Shown: positions 54,335 through 63,418, counted from the first letter of the stretch. The stretch is DNA of 64,000 nucleotides from Actinomadura flavalba DSM 45200 (GCF_000374305.1 NZ_KB894094.1:479077-543076), one strand, 5' to 3'. Program-made: numbers and translations. Notes: generated by a model from the letters alone, not told the origin.

Positions 54335-55168
54335 TCAGATCTGGGTCAGCGAGAGGCCGCGCGTGAACAGCCGCTGGGTGAGCAGGAACAGCGCGACCGT
54401 GGGGAGCGACACGACGAGCCCGGCGGCGAGCGCGATCGGGACGGGCGTGCCGGCGTAGACGTCGGTGGTGAGCGCCGCCAGTTCGGTCATCGCGGGCCGG
54501 ACGGTCTCGGACTGGGTCAGCGTGAGGCCGAACAGCAGGTCGTTCCAGACGAACGTGAACTCAAGGATGAACACGGCGGCGAGCGCGGTCCACGACAGCG
54601 GCAGGTGGATGCGCCAGAAGATCCGGAACGTGGACGCGCCGTCCATCCGCGCCGCCTCGAAGATCGAGATCGCGATGCCGCCGAAGTAGTTGCGCAGGAC
54701 GAGCGCCGCGAGCGGCACGTTGATCGCCGCGTAGACGAGGACCATGCCGAGCCGCCCGTCGTACAGCGACATGCGGCTGTAGCCGAGGAACAGCGGCACC
54801 AGCAGCATCTGCAACGGGAACACGGTGCCGCCGAAGATCAGCATGAACCAGGCGAACCCGTACCTGATGCGCAGCACGACGATCGCGTAGGCGGCGAGCG
54901 CCCCGACGAGCACCGCGAGCAGCGGGGAGACGAGGCTGTACAGCAGCGAGTTGGCGAGCCCGGCGGCCAGGTCGGTCCGCTCGAACACCTCGCGGACGTT
55001 GGCGAACAGGCCCAGCTCACCGGAGGGTTTCAGCGCCTCGCCGGGCCGGTAGTCCTCGGCCGGGCGGAAGGCGTTGACGAGGATCAGGTACGTCGGCACC
55101 AGCCACAGCAGGCCGAGCACGGCCAGCACGGCGCGCCGCAGCGTCGCCGACAGGTTCCGGGCGCGCAT
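54335..55168 (-). CDS. carbohydrate ABC transporter permease (MalG type)
   Basis: Inner-membrane subunit of 277 residues with six helices, starting LRRAVLAVLGLLWLVPTYLILVNAF. The EAA loop that docks on the ATPase is EAARMDGASTFRIFWRIHLPL at about 175-195. Its start shares one base with the stop of the partner permease (TGATG). No ATPase gene is in the operon; a shared MsiK-type ATPase elsewhere is the usual solution in actinobacteria. Confidence 0.93.
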   Translation of the reverse strand: MRARNLSATLRRAVLAVLGLLWLVPTYLILVNAFRPAEDYRPGEALKPSGELGLFANVREVFERTDLAAGLANSLLYSLVSPLLAVLVGALAAYAIVVLRIRYGFAWFMLIFGGTVFPLQMLLVPLFLGYSRMSLYDGRLGMVLVYAAINVPLAALVLRNYFGGIAISIFEAARMDGASTFRIFWRIHLPLSWTALAAVFILEFTFVWNDLLFGLTLTQSETVRPAMTELAALTTDVYAGTPVPIALAAGLVVSLPTVALFLLTQRLFTRGLSLTQI

Positions 55169-56088
55169 CAGTGCGTCTCCTTCCTCGCCTGGTGGCGCAG
55201 ATAGGCGTAGGAGGCGAGCCCGGTGATCGTCGTCAGCAGGACCGCGACGGCCGAGCCGTAGCCGTACTGGTCGGCGTTGAACACGTCGCGGTACATGGTG
55301 ACGGCGAGCGTCTCGGAGTTGCGGCCCGGTCCGCCCTGGGTCATGACCCAGACGATGTCGAACGTCTTGAGGCTGGCGACGAGCGCGAGCCCGACGACGA
55401 CGGTGGTCAGGGGCCGCATCAGCGGCCAGGTGACGTGCCGGAACAGCGACCAGCCGGACGCGCCGTCGAGCCGGGCGGCCTCGATCGGCGCGCGCGGGAT
55501 CGACTGGAGGCCGACGGCGAACAGCAGCATGTTGACGCCGAGCTGCTGCCACGTCCACACGGCGATCATCGCGAACGTGTTGCCGGGGGCGTCGGCGAGG
55601 AACGAGGCGTCGCCCCCGGGCATGCCGAGGAACGTGAGGATCTGGTTGGCGACGCCGTCGGGTTGCAGGATGAAGCCCCAGACGAGGCCGAGCCCGGCGC
55701 CCGACAGCGCGTACGGGAGCAGGAACGGGAGCCGGAGCCAGGCGCCGCCGCGCAGGTCGTGCGAGAGGACGGCGACCAGGAGGCCGAGCCCGACGGGGAG
55801 CAGCGTCGTCCCGGCGACCCACAGCAGCGTGTTGCGCAGGGACGTGAGCAGCGCCGGGTCGTCGAGCAGCTTGGCGTAGTTGTCCAAGCCGGTGAAGACG
55901 GGCGAGCCGAGGCCGTCGTAGCGGGTCATGCTCAGGTAGACCGTCCACAGGAACGGCAGGTAGAGCAGGACGGCGACGACGATGACGGCGGGCGACAGGT
56001 AGCCGAACCGCAGCCGCCCGAAGAGCCGGAAGCCCGCGGGGGCGCCGCGCGCGGGACGCGCGCGGGCCCGCTTGCCGAGTGCGGTCAC
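55168..56088 (-). CDS. carbohydrate ABC transporter permease (MalF/UgpA type)
   Basis: A 306-residue permease, first of the pair, with six helices and a charged N-terminus. The EAA loop reads PIEAARLDGASGWSLFRHVTWPL. GTG start at 56088 lies seven bases past the binding-protein stop. Typical CUT1 family, which import oligosaccharides rather than monosaccharides. Confidence 0.93.
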   Translation of the reverse strand: MTALGKRARARPARGAPAGFRLFGRLRFGYLSPAVIVVAVLLYLPFLWTVYLSMTRYDGLGSPVFTGLDNYAKLLDDPALLTSLRNTLLWVAGTTLLPVGLGLLVAVLSHDLRGGAWLRLPFLLPYALSGAGLGLVWGFILQPDGVANQILTFLGMPGGDASFLADAPGNTFAMIAVWTWQQLGVNMLLFAVGLQSIPRAPIEAARLDGASGWSLFRHVTWPLMRPLTTVVVGLALVASLKTFDIVWVMTQGGPGRNSETLAVTMYRDVFNADQYGYGSAVAVLLTTITGLASYAYLRHQARKETH

Positions 56089-56095
56089 GGGGGGA

Positions 56096-57370
56096 TCAGC
56101 CTCCCGCGCCCTGGGTCTTCCAGTACTCCTCGTTCGCCTTCTGGATGTCGGCGAGGACCTTCTGGTAGGTGTCCGGCTTGGCGAGGAATCCGCTGAGGCC
56201 GTCGAGGGCGGCGGTGAGCACCGGTGCGGGGACCAGCTCGAAGAACCGCAGTGCCAGCCGGTTCTTGGAGTCCGCCGCCTGCTTGGTGATCGCGCTGAGT
56301 TCGGGGTCGGCGGCCTTGACCTTGGGGTTGCCCGACACGTCGCCGCGCGAGTTGGACCACTTCTCCTGCGCCTCGGGGCTGATCCACCACTTGAGGTAGC
56401 GTTCGCTGGCCTTGGGGTCGGGTGCCTTGGTGAGCGAGCACAGCGGCCCGCTCTCGAAGATCAGCGACGTCTTGGGCAGCGCCGGTTCGACGTTGGGGAC
56501 GAAGAAGAACCCGTAGTCGTCGCCCTGCTTGAGGCCGCGCTGGGTCATGCTCGTGTTGAACCACGTGCCCGACATGACCATCGCGGCCTTGCCGGACTTG
56601 AAGTGGTCGGCGGGGTCGGCCTTGTCGCCGGGGTTGGCGAACCAGCCCGCGTCGATCATGGACTTCCAGCGCTCCATGACCTTGACGACGCGCGGGTCGG
56701 TGAAGGACGCCTTGCCGGTGCCGAGCTGCTCGTACAGGTCGGGGTCGGTGCCCGCGACCATCTGCCCGAACCAGACGAAGGAGAACAGCGACGAGGGCGT
56801 GGTGTGGTGGAACGGGACCTGCCCGGCGCCCTTCAGTGTCTCGGCGATCTTCGTCAGCTCGTCCCAGGTGGTGGGCGGCTTGAGGTTGTGCTGGGCGAAG
56901 ACCTTCTTGTTGTAGAACATGCCCCAGTAGGCGGTGTTCAGCGGGACGCAGTACTGCTTGCCGTCCACCGTGTAGTACTTGGCGAGGTCGGCGGTGAGGT
57001 CGCCCGAGCCGATGGCCTGCTTCCACAGCGCGGTCGTCTCGGCCACCTGCTTCTGGCCGACGATCTCGTTGAGGCGGCCGCCGGTCGTCCAGGTGAACAG
57101 GTCCGGCTTGACCTTGGTGCGAAGGGACGCCTTGATGAAGGCGGTGTAGGTGGGTTCGTCGGTGTAGCCGACGGGCTTCATGCCGAGCCCGATGCTCTGC
57201 TTGGACAGGGCCCCCATCTGGTCGAAGTACTCCGACCAGGCTCCCTTGTCGTTGTAGAGCTTCAGTTCGGACTTGCCGCCGGCGGAGTCGCCGCCGGAGG
57301 AGCAGCCGGTCAGCGCGACCAGGACGGCGCCGGTGGACAGGGCGGTCACCCGCAGACGCGTCGACAGCAT
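56096..57370 (-). CDS. extracellular sugar-binding lipoprotein (CUT1 family)
   Basis: A 424-residue solute-binding protein. The leader MLSTRLRVTALSTGAVLVALTGC ends in a lipobox with Cys23, so it is lipid-anchored outside the membrane. Cluster 1 features follow, including NTAYWGMFYNKKVFAQHNLKPPTTWDELTK and KAAMVMSGTWFN. AAGGAGG lies five bases before the ATG at 57370. It heads the importer-glycosidase-dehydratase operon, whose promoter holds two LacI-type palindromes. Confidence 0.94.
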   Translation of the reverse strand: MLSTRLRVTALSTGAVLVALTGCSSGGDSAGGKSELKLYNDKGAWSEYFDQMGALSKQSIGLGMKPVGYTDEPTYTAFIKASLRTKVKPDLFTWTTGGRLNEIVGQKQVAETTALWKQAIGSGDLTADLAKYYTVDGKQYCVPLNTAYWGMFYNKKVFAQHNLKPPTTWDELTKIAETLKGAGQVPFHHTTPSSLFSFVWFGQMVAGTDPDLYEQLGTGKASFTDPRVVKVMERWKSMIDAGWFANPGDKADPADHFKSGKAAMVMSGTWFNTSMTQRGLKQGDDYGFFFVPNVEPALPKTSLIFESGPLCSLTKAPDPKASERYLKWWISPEAQEKWSNSRGDVSGNPKVKAADPELSAITKQAADSKNRLALRFFELVPAPVLTAALDGLSGFLAKPDTYQKVLADIQKANEEYWKTQGAGG

Positions 57371-57418
57371 GGGGGCCTCCTTGCAGGGGTGGTGGTGCAG
57401 GGGGGTGGGCGGTGCCAG

Positions 57419-57460
57419 GGAACGTTCCATGCCGCGTTCCACGTCGTTGTGGAACGTTCC
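57419..57460. promoter_or_regulatory. two LacI-type operators GGAACGTTCC upstream of the binding-protein gene
   Basis: The perfect 10-bp palindrome GGAACGTTCC occurs at 57419-57428 and 57451-57460, 32 bp apart (three turns). A further inverted repeat, CGTTCCAC-n6-GTGGAACG (57435-57456), overlaps the second. The first site begins 49 bp before the start codon. Such central-CG palindromes are typical of LacI-family repressors of sugar genes, but the adjacent regulator gene is GntR type, so the binder is probably encoded elsewhere. Confidence 0.75.
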
Positions 57461-57508
57461 GCGCGGAGAATGGGATCGGAGGGACGGGACGGTCGGCGCC
57501 CGGCGGTG

Positions 57509-58192
57509 TCAGCCGAGGCGGGCTTCGATGACGTGCTTGACGTCGGTCAGGTGGGCGCGCATCAGGCCCTCGGCGGCCGAGGCGTCGCCCGCCTCGATCG
57601 CGGTGAAGATGGCCTGGTGCTCGGCGTGGTCGCGGACGCGGTCGTCGAAGAGGCGGAGTATCTCCCGCTGCTCGGCGGCGTGCAGCGACAGCAGCGAGGC
57701 GACGACCTCGTCCAGGACGCCGTTCCCGGCGGCCTGGGCCACCGCGCGGTGGAAGGTCATGTTCGTCTCGTGGAGTTCGGCGTCGGCGCCGTCCAGGTGG
57801 CGGCCGGCGCGCTCCAGGATGGTGCGCAGGGCGGCGGTGTCGGCGCGGCGCGCGGCCATCGCGGCGAGCGGGGGCTCGATGACGAGCCGCGCGTCGAGGA
57901 GCTGGAGGAGCTGGTCTCCGGCCAGCTCGCGGACGTTGGGGTTGGGGATGACGACGCGTTCCAGGTCCGAGCCGACATAGATGCCCGAGCCGTGCCGCAT
58001 CTGCACGGCGCCGGTGGCCTCCAGCCGGCGCAGCGCCTCGCGCAGCGTCGGGGTCGTCACCGAGAACCGCTGGGACAGTTCACGCGCGGTGGGGAGCCGG
58101 TCCCCCGCGTGCAGTCCCTCCGACCTGATCAGCTCCAGGACGCGCTCGGTGAGCGTGTCGGAGAGGGTCGGCCGGGCGAGTTCCTGGGACAT
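57509..58192 (-). CDS. GntR-family regulator, FadR subfamily (FCD domain)
   Basis: A 227-residue regulator with an N-terminal winged helix (RVLELIRSEGLHAGDRLPTARELSQRFSVTTPTLREALRRLEATGAVQMRHGSGIYV) and a helical FCD ligand domain. The FCD domain has the metal/ligand histidine region HETNMTFHRAVAQAAGN and HAEHQAIFTAIEAGD. FCD regulators often sense sugar acids such as gluconate, glucarate or galactonate, which fits the adjoining dehydratase and aldolase. Its own promoter carries one candidate operator, repeated at the aldolase promoter. Confidence 0.93.
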   Translation of the reverse strand: MSQELARPTLSDTLTERVLELIRSEGLHAGDRLPTARELSQRFSVTTPTLREALRRLEATGAVQMRHGSGIYVGSDLERVVIPNPNVRELAGDQLLQLLDARLVIEPPLAAMAARRADTAALRTILERAGRHLDGADAELHETNMTFHRAVAQAAGNGVLDEVVASLLSLHAAEQREILRLFDDRVRDHAEHQAIFTAIEAGDASAAEGLMRAHLTDVKHVIEARLG

Positions 58193-58218
58193 GTGGTGTA
58201 CCTCACTGAGAAGAAGTC

Positions 58219-58235
58219 AAGTCATCTAATCACTT
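58219..58235. promoter_or_regulatory. GntR-type operator upstream of gntR
   Basis: AAGTCATCTAATCACTT is an imperfect inverted repeat (AAGTnAT-n3-ATnACTT) lying 27 bp before the gntR start and overlapping the 3' end of the esterase gene. It shares GTCATC and ACTT with the palindrome at 63419-63435. Confidence 0.6.
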
Positions 58236-59144
58236 ATCCGGAGAGCTGTCCAGCGCCCGCCGCAGCGCCCGGTACTGCGCCTCCAATGCCTCGCGTCCGA
58301 CCGCCGCGCCGGGCACCGTGTCGAAGCCGTGGTAGGCGCCCGGGACGTGCAGCAGCCCGGTCGGCACCCCCGCGCGGACCAGCCGCACCGCGTGGTCCAG
58401 CGCCTCGTCGCGCAGCGGGTCGATCTCGGCGACGAGCACGAACGCGGGCGGCAGCCCGCGCAGGTCGGCTGCGCGGGCGGGCGCGGCGTACACCGGCGCC
58501 TCGGCGTCGCCGCCCAGGTAGTGCCGCCACATGTGGTCCACGTCGCCGCGGTTGAACAGCGGCGGCGCGGTGTAGGCGCGCATCGACGCGGTGGCGCGGC
58601 GGTCGTCCAGCACCGGGTACAGCAGGAGCTGGAACGCCAGCGGCGGGCCGTGCTCGTCGCGGGCGCGCAGCGCGAGCCCGGCGGCCAGGCACCCGCCCGC
58701 GCTGCCGCCGCCCACCGCGAGCCGGGACGGGTCGCCGCCGAGCCCGGCGGCGTGCGCGGCCGTCCAGCACAGCGCGGTGTAGGCGTCCTCGAACCCGGCC
58801 GGGAAGGGGTGCTCGGGCGCCAGCCGGTAGTCCACCGACACGACCAGCACGCCCGCCTCGGCGGCGAGCCCGACGCAGCGGGCGTGCTCGGTGTCCAGGC
58901 CGCCGGTGCAGAACCCGCCGCCGTGCAGGTAGACCAGGACGGGCACCGGCCCCGGCGCGTGCCGGGGCCGGTAGATCCGCACGGGCACCCCGTCCGCCCG
59001 GCGGTCCGCGACCTCGACCCGGGGGTCGGCGGCGGGACCGCCGAGCGTGCGGGCCAGCTCCTCCATCGCGACGCGCGCGGCGCGCGGATCGGCCAGGCCG
59101 ACGTACGGCAGCGCGGGCAGCGCGGCGGCGAGCTGGGCGTCCAT
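58230..59144 (-). CDS. alpha/beta hydrolase, HSL-type esterase
   Basis: A 304-residue cytosolic esterase of the hormone-sensitive lipase family. The oxyanion-hole motif HGGG occurs in LVYLHGGGFCTGG, the nucleophile in GGSAGG (the usual GDSAGG has Gly for Asp here), the acid in AEIDPLRDEALD and the His in GAYHGFD. GAGGAG lies seven bases before the ATG. Within a glycan locus it may remove acetyl or other acyl groups from imported sugars (inference). Confidence 0.88.
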   Translation of the reverse strand: MDAQLAAALPALPYVGLADPRAARVAMEELARTLGGPAADPRVEVADRRADGVPVRIYRPRHAPGPVPVLVYLHGGGFCTGGLDTEHARCVGLAAEAGVLVVSVDYRLAPEHPFPAGFEDAYTALCWTAAHAAGLGGDPSRLAVGGGSAGGCLAAGLALRARDEHGPPLAFQLLLYPVLDDRRATASMRAYTAPPLFNRGDVDHMWRHYLGGDAEAPVYAAPARAADLRGLPPAFVLVAEIDPLRDEALDHAVRLVRAGVPTGLLHVPGAYHGFDTVPGAAVGREALEAQYRALRRALDSSPDK

Positions 59145-59163
59145 GCGGATCTCCTCTACCGGG

Positions 59164-60342
59164 TCAGCCCGAGACCGGGACGTCCACGAAACGCGGCCGG
59201 TAGATCGACACGTTCCGGTACACGTCGTTGTTCGGGCCCGCCTGCATGTCCAGCGTGTTGACGTTGTACGACACGACGAGCTTGCCGGACGTGTTCATCG
59301 ACGCGTGGGCGTGGGCGTTGTAGGTGTAGACGTCCGGGTCGCCGTAGCTGCCCCAGGGGCCGCCGTCCGGCGTGGAGTAGACGGTCTGCTCGGCCGTGAA
59401 GGGACCGTGCGCCGCGCACGACAGGTGCGCGTCGATCTGGGCGCTGAACGCCTCCTTGGTGTCCTGGTTGATCATGATGTAGTGCGAGCCGCGCTTGCTG
59501 ACGCTCAGCTCGTTGGACACGCCGCTCATCAGCCGCACCGAGGCCGTCTCGCTGGTCGACCAGCCCGACGCCGTCCGGTACTCCCACGTGCCGCGCAGGT
59601 CGGTGCCGGTGACGCGGGCGACGCGCAGGTACTTGTCCGCGCCGCGGTCCTCGGTGCCGTAGACGTAGGTGTAGCCGCCGTCCTTGAGCAGCGCCGACCC
59701 CCACATCGTGCCGGTGGCCGACGGCAGCGCCGTCACGCTGACGGGCTGGTTGAGGTTGCCGGTGGAGAACCGGGCCAGGACGTTGCGGTCGAACGCGATG
59801 TCCCACGGGCCGGAGCCGGTCTTGACGTACTCGCGGTAGGGCTGCTGCACCTCGTTGCCGTGCGTGATCATGTCGCCCGCCCAGTAGACGCGGCCCGGCC
59901 CGCTCGGCGGCAGCAGCGCCGTCGGCGCCGATGCGGTGCCGCCGCGCGCCGTCGTCAGCGTCCCCGAGGTGGACTGCACGACGAACGTGTTGTTCAGGAA
60001 CGGGGTCGTGCCGCCGTCGGAGATGACGACGGGCCGGGAGCCGTTGGCGTTGATCGTGCCGAGGAAGGTGTCGGAGAAGCCGAACACGATGCGGCCGTCG
60101 GCGAGCTTGACCGAGTAGGTGCTGTCGGCGCCCGTCCAGTCGTCGAGGCGGGCGTTGCTGTTGCCGTAGGTGGTGAACCTGGTGTTGAGCGTGGTGTTCG
60201 GCGCGGCGGTGCCGAACACCGGGGCGGCCTTGCCCGCGCAGGTCGGGCCCGCCGCCGCGCTCGCCTGGCCGGGGACGGCGAGTGCGGCGGCGGCGAGCAA
60301 CGCCGAGGTGAGGAGTGTCCGGACGCGAACGGTGCCGTGCAT
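59164..60342 (-). CDS. secreted propeller-fold protein (DUF4185/DUF5005-like), copy 1
   Basis: A 392-residue exported protein with a Sec signal peptide cleaved near ASA-AAG. The mature part resembles five-bladed propeller glycosidases: FSDTFLG, GGTTPFLNNTFVV, YWAGDMITHGNEVQQPYREY, and the C-terminal YTYNAHAH, VVSYNVN and NVSIYRPRFVDV. Two cysteines (CAGK near the mature N-terminus, LSCAAHGPF later) are shared with copy 2. The ATG at 60342 has GGAGGG seven bases upstream. Function is unproven; arabinan-, sialic- or galactan-type exo-hydrolase activity is possible. Confidence 0.85.
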   Translation of the reverse strand: MHGTVRVRTLLTSALLAAAALAVPGQASAAAGPTCAGKAAPVFGTAAPNTTLNTRFTTYGNSNARLDDWTGADSTYSVKLADGRIVFGFSDTFLGTINANGSRPVVISDGGTTPFLNNTFVVQSTSGTLTTARGGTASAPTALLPPSGPGRVYWAGDMITHGNEVQQPYREYVKTGSGPWDIAFDRNVLARFSTGNLNQPVSVTALPSATGTMWGSALLKDGGYTYVYGTEDRGADKYLRVARVTGTDLRGTWEYRTASGWSTSETASVRLMSGVSNELSVSKRGSHYIMINQDTKEAFSAQIDAHLSCAAHGPFTAEQTVYSTPDGGPWGSYGDPDVYTYNAHAHASMNTSGKLVVSYNVNTLDMQAGPNNDVYRNVSIYRPRFVDVPVSG

Positions 60343-60376
60343 CGTTCCCTCCAAGGGGGAATCGGGTCGGGGCGGG

Positions 60377-61174
60377 TCAGTCTTCGGGGAGGACGGCCGG
60401 GTTGCGGGCGAGCAGCCCGCCGTCCACGCGGTGGTCGGTGCCGGTGACGAACGAGGCGCGCGGCCCGGCGAGGAACGCGACCATCTCGGCCACCTCGGCG
60501 GCCCGCGCGACGCGGCCGAGCGGGTGCGCCCGGCCCCAGGCGGCGATCTGGTCCTCGCGCGGGGTGTCGCCGCGGAACAGGTCGGCGGCCCAGCGCAGCA
60601 TCGGCGTCTCGACCGAGCCGGGGCAGACGGTGTTGGCGCGGATGCCCTCGCGGGCGTGGTCGATGGCGACCGCGCGGACGAGCCCGTTGATCGCGGCCTT
60701 GCTGGCGGTATAGGCGGCGACGCCGCGCTGCGACACGAACGCCTGCACCGACGACACCGCGACGATCGCGCCGCCGCCGCGCTCGCGCAGGGCGGGGATC
60801 GCGGCGCGGCAGGCCAGGAAGACGCCGGTGAGGTTGACGCCGAGGACCTCGTCCCACAGCTCCTGCGACGTCTCCTCCACGGTGCCGTAGCGCTGGACGC
60901 CCGCCGAGGTGACGAGCACGTCCAGGCCGCCGTGCCGCATGACGGCCGTCGCGACGAGCCCTCGCATCGCCTCGGCGTCGGTGACGTCGGCGACGACGCC
61001 GGTGACGTCGTGGCCCCGGTCGCGCTCGTCCTGTTCGGCGGCGCGGACCGAGTCCTCGTCGGCGCCGCACAGCACGACGGCGGCGCCGTCGGCGGCGAGC
61101 CGTTCCACGACGGCGCGGCCGATGCCCAGCGACCCCCCGGTCACCACGGCGACGCGTCCGGTGTACTCCCCCAT
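60377..61174 (-). CDS. short-chain dehydrogenase/reductase
   Basis: A 265-residue NAD(P)-dependent oxidoreductase of the classical SDR type. The nucleotide motif is TGGSLGIG (12-19), with Ser142, Tyr155 and Lys159 forming the catalytic set in VSSVQAFVSQRGVAAYTASK. The C-terminus carries DHRVDGGLLARNP. Located between two propeller genes and coupled by a one-base overlap to the mutarotase-like gene. It probably oxidises an imported sugar or its acid for the dehydratase (inference). Confidence 0.93.
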   Translation of the reverse strand: MGEYTGRVAVVTGGSLGIGRAVVERLAADGAAVVLCGADEDSVRAAEQDERDRGHDVTGVVADVTDAEAMRGLVATAVMRHGGLDVLVTSAGVQRYGTVEETSQELWDEVLGVNLTGVFLACRAAIPALRERGGGAIVAVSSVQAFVSQRGVAAYTASKAAINGLVRAVAIDHAREGIRANTVCPGSVETPMLRWAADLFRGDTPREDQIAAWGRAHPLGRVARAAEVAEMVAFLAGPRASFVTGTDHRVDGGLLARNPAVLPED

Positions 61175-62205
61175 CACGGTTCCTCTCTGATCTCGGCGCT
61201 CAGCCACAGCGCGACCCGCTCGCGCGGGGCGAGGGTGCGCGCGGTCCCGGCGGCGGCGGCGCGGGCGAGGCCGTCGGTCGGACGGCCCGCGAACGGTTCG
61301 AGGCCGACCACGTACGCGCGGCCCCACCAGGGATGATCCCGGGAGGCGCCCAGCTCCTGCCACATCCACAGCCACGGCAGCACCGACGCGTCCCAGCGGA
61401 CGCCGAGCCCGGCGCCGCGCGCGGGGTCGTCGATCGCGTACCGGCCGCCGGTTCCGGCGAGGTACAGCATCTCGCTCGGCTCCCCCGGCTCCGGGACGAC
61501 GCTGAGATCGACGGTCCCGCCGTCCGGCGCGGGGACATGCGGCCACGTCCCGCCCGCGCCGACCCGGCGGCCCCCGGGACCGACCGGCGTCGCGTGCGGG
61601 ACGACCTCGGTGCCCGGGTCGAGGGTGATCCGGTGGCCCGGCTTCAGGAACGGCGCGCCGAACACGATGTGGTGGCCCCACATGACGTCCAGCGGCACGT
61701 CCGCCTCGTTGGACAGTTCCTCCTCGACGCGCAGGGCGGGTTCCCCGGCGGCGAGCAGGAACGTCTTCTCCACCCGCAGCGGCATCCGCCGCGCGCGGAC
61801 GGTGAGGCGGACCGCGACCTCGGCCGGGTCGTCGCGGACGATCTCGGCGTCCCACGGCAGCCCGGCGACCTCGCCGTGCTGCGCCAGCGCCGCGCCCCGG
61901 TACCGGCCCGGCGCGCCGCCGTTGGGCAGCACCTCCTGCCAGCCGCCCTCGTAGTGATCGTGGAAGGCGCCGACGTCGTCGGCGGCGGCCCCGGCGACGT
62001 CGGCGGGCGCGCGGACGCCGTCCGGGTTGAGCCAGACGTAGTCCAGGTCGCGGCGCTTGTCGAGCAGTTCCACCAGGTCGCCGCCCTTGCCGGTGAGGAC
62101 GGTGACGCGCAGCCGCTCGTTCTCCAGCACGACGGCGGGCATCCCCCACCACGTCGTCTCGTGCAGGCGCGCGCCCCAGTTGCGCGCGGCGCGGTGCCGG
62201 CGCAT
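61174..62205 (-). CDS. galactose-mutarotase-like protein (aldose 1-epimerase fold)
   Basis: A 343-residue beta-supersandwich protein without signal peptide, resembling aldose 1-epimerase/DUF4432 proteins. Visible features are NERLRVTVLTGKGGDLVELLDKRRDLDYVWLNP at the N-terminus, GGWQEVLPNGG, MWGHHIVFGAPFL with a His pair where the mutarotase catalytic His lies, and WQELGASRDHPWWGRAYVVGLEPFAG near the end. It likely interconverts sugar anomers, or binds the sugar. Starts three bases after the second propeller gene. Confidence 0.85.
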   Translation of the reverse strand: MRRHRAARNWGARLHETTWWGMPAVVLENERLRVTVLTGKGGDLVELLDKRRDLDYVWLNPDGVRAPADVAGAAADDVGAFHDHYEGGWQEVLPNGGAPGRYRGAALAQHGEVAGLPWDAEIVRDDPAEVAVRLTVRARRMPLRVEKTFLLAAGEPALRVEEELSNEADVPLDVMWGHHIVFGAPFLKPGHRITLDPGTEVVPHATPVGPGGRRVGAGGTWPHVPAPDGGTVDLSVVPEPGEPSEMLYLAGTGGRYAIDDPARGAGLGVRWDASVLPWLWMWQELGASRDHPWWGRAYVVGLEPFAGRPTDGLARAAAAGTARTLAPRERVALWLSAEIREEP

Positions 62206-62208
62206 CGG

Positions 62209-63369
62209 TCAGCCGGTCCGGACGGTGATGAAGCGCGGCCGGTAGATGCTGACGTCGCGGTAGTGATCGGTGTTCACCAGGCTGTTGACGTTGTAGGAGA
62301 CGACCAGCGAGCCCCGGCGGCTCAGCTCGGGATGCGCGTGGGCGTTGTAGGTGAAGACGTTCGGGTTGCCGTAGGTGCCGGACGCGCCGGTCTCGGGCGT
62401 GCGGTACACGGGCGTCTTGGCGGTGAACGGGCCGCGCGGCGCGCACGCGTAGTACGCGACGATCCTGTCGCTGAACGCCTCGGTGGTGTCCTGCGTGAGC
62501 AGCAGGTAGCCGGTGCCGTGGCGGGTCACGCTGTACTCGTTGGCGACGCCCGGCATGATCGGCGCCGCGTCGCGCTCCGACCTCGACCAGCGGCCGTTCG
62601 CGGCGGCGTACTCCCAGCGTCCGCGCAGGTCGCCGCCCTTCACGCGGGCCAGGTGCATCGACTTGACCGCGCCCCCGTCCTCGACGCCGTAGACGTAGAT
62701 GTACGGACCGGAACGCTCCAGCCAGGACGCCCACGCGACGCCCTCGCCGGACGGCAGCGGGGTGACGCTCACCGGCTTGCCGAGCCGGTCCGGGCGGAAG
62801 CGGGCCAGCACGTTGCGCGACCAGCGCCAGTCCCAGATGCCGGGGCCGAACCGCTCGTACTCCTGGTAGGTGGCCTGCACGTGGCCGTCGGACGTGATCG
62901 CGTCCCCGGCCCAGTACCAGTGCTCGTCATCGCGCGGCGGCATCGCCGCCCGCGGTTTCTCCGGCGTGCCGCCGGTGACCGTGGTGAGCCGGTCGCCGGA
63001 CTTGACGACGAACGTGTTGTTGAGGAACGGCGTCGTGCCGCCCTCTTCGATGACCTTGGAGCGTCCGCCGTCGGCGTCGACCTTGCCGAGGAAGGTGTCG
63101 GAGAAGACGAACGCGACCTTTCCGCCGGGCAGCGCGGTGGAGTAGGTGCCGTCGGCGCCGGTCCAGTCGTTCGTGCGGCGGTTGTCGTTGCCGTAGCGGG
63201 TGAACAGGCGGTCCAGCTCGGCGTTCGGGGCGGCGCCGCGCACGGCGGGGAGCTGCTTCCCGGCGCAGACCGGCGGCGCGGGCGGCGGGTCGGCGAGGGC
63301 GACGGGGGCGGCGAGGGTCAGGGTGAGGGGGGCGGCCAGCAGGGCGCTCAGCAGGCGTCGTCTCGGCAC
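62209..63369 (-). CDS. secreted propeller-fold protein (DUF4185/DUF5005-like), copy 2
   Basis: A 386-residue paralogue of the protein at 59164-60342, with the same order of motifs: CAGKQLP, FTRYGNDN, NDWTGADGTYS, FSDTFLG, GGTTPFLNNTFVV, YWAGDAITSDGHVQATYQEY, FTYNAHAH, VVSYNVN and DVSIYRPRF. A Sec signal peptide ends near ALA. GTG start with GGAGG five bases upstream. It leads a minus-strand operon (propeller, mutarotase, SDR, propeller, esterase) and its promoter contains a GntR-type palindrome shared with the aldolase gene. Confidence 0.85.
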   Translation of the reverse strand: MPRRRLLSALLAAPLTLTLAAPVALADPPPAPPVCAGKQLPAVRGAAPNAELDRLFTRYGNDNRRTNDWTGADGTYSTALPGGKVAFVFSDTFLGKVDADGGRSKVIEEGGTTPFLNNTFVVKSGDRLTTVTGGTPEKPRAAMPPRDDEHWYWAGDAITSDGHVQATYQEYERFGPGIWDWRWSRNVLARFRPDRLGKPVSVTPLPSGEGVAWASWLERSGPYIYVYGVEDGGAVKSMHLARVKGGDLRGRWEYAAANGRWSRSERDAAPIMPGVANEYSVTRHGTGYLLLTQDTTEAFSDRIVAYYACAPRGPFTAKTPVYRTPETGASGTYGNPNVFTYNAHAHPELSRRGSLVVSYNVNSLVNTDHYRDVSIYRPRFITVRTG

Positions 63370-63418
63370 CGGGTCCTCCAGGGAGGCGATCGGGGTGGAT
63401 GATCGTCGCCCTGAAGTC

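Noticed and set aside
57419-57460. LexA/SOS box (GAAC...GTTC) reading of the GGAACGTTCC sites
   Set aside because: Actinobacterial SOS boxes have a four-base spacer between GAAC and GTTC; here the halves abut, and the neighbouring genes are sugar genes.
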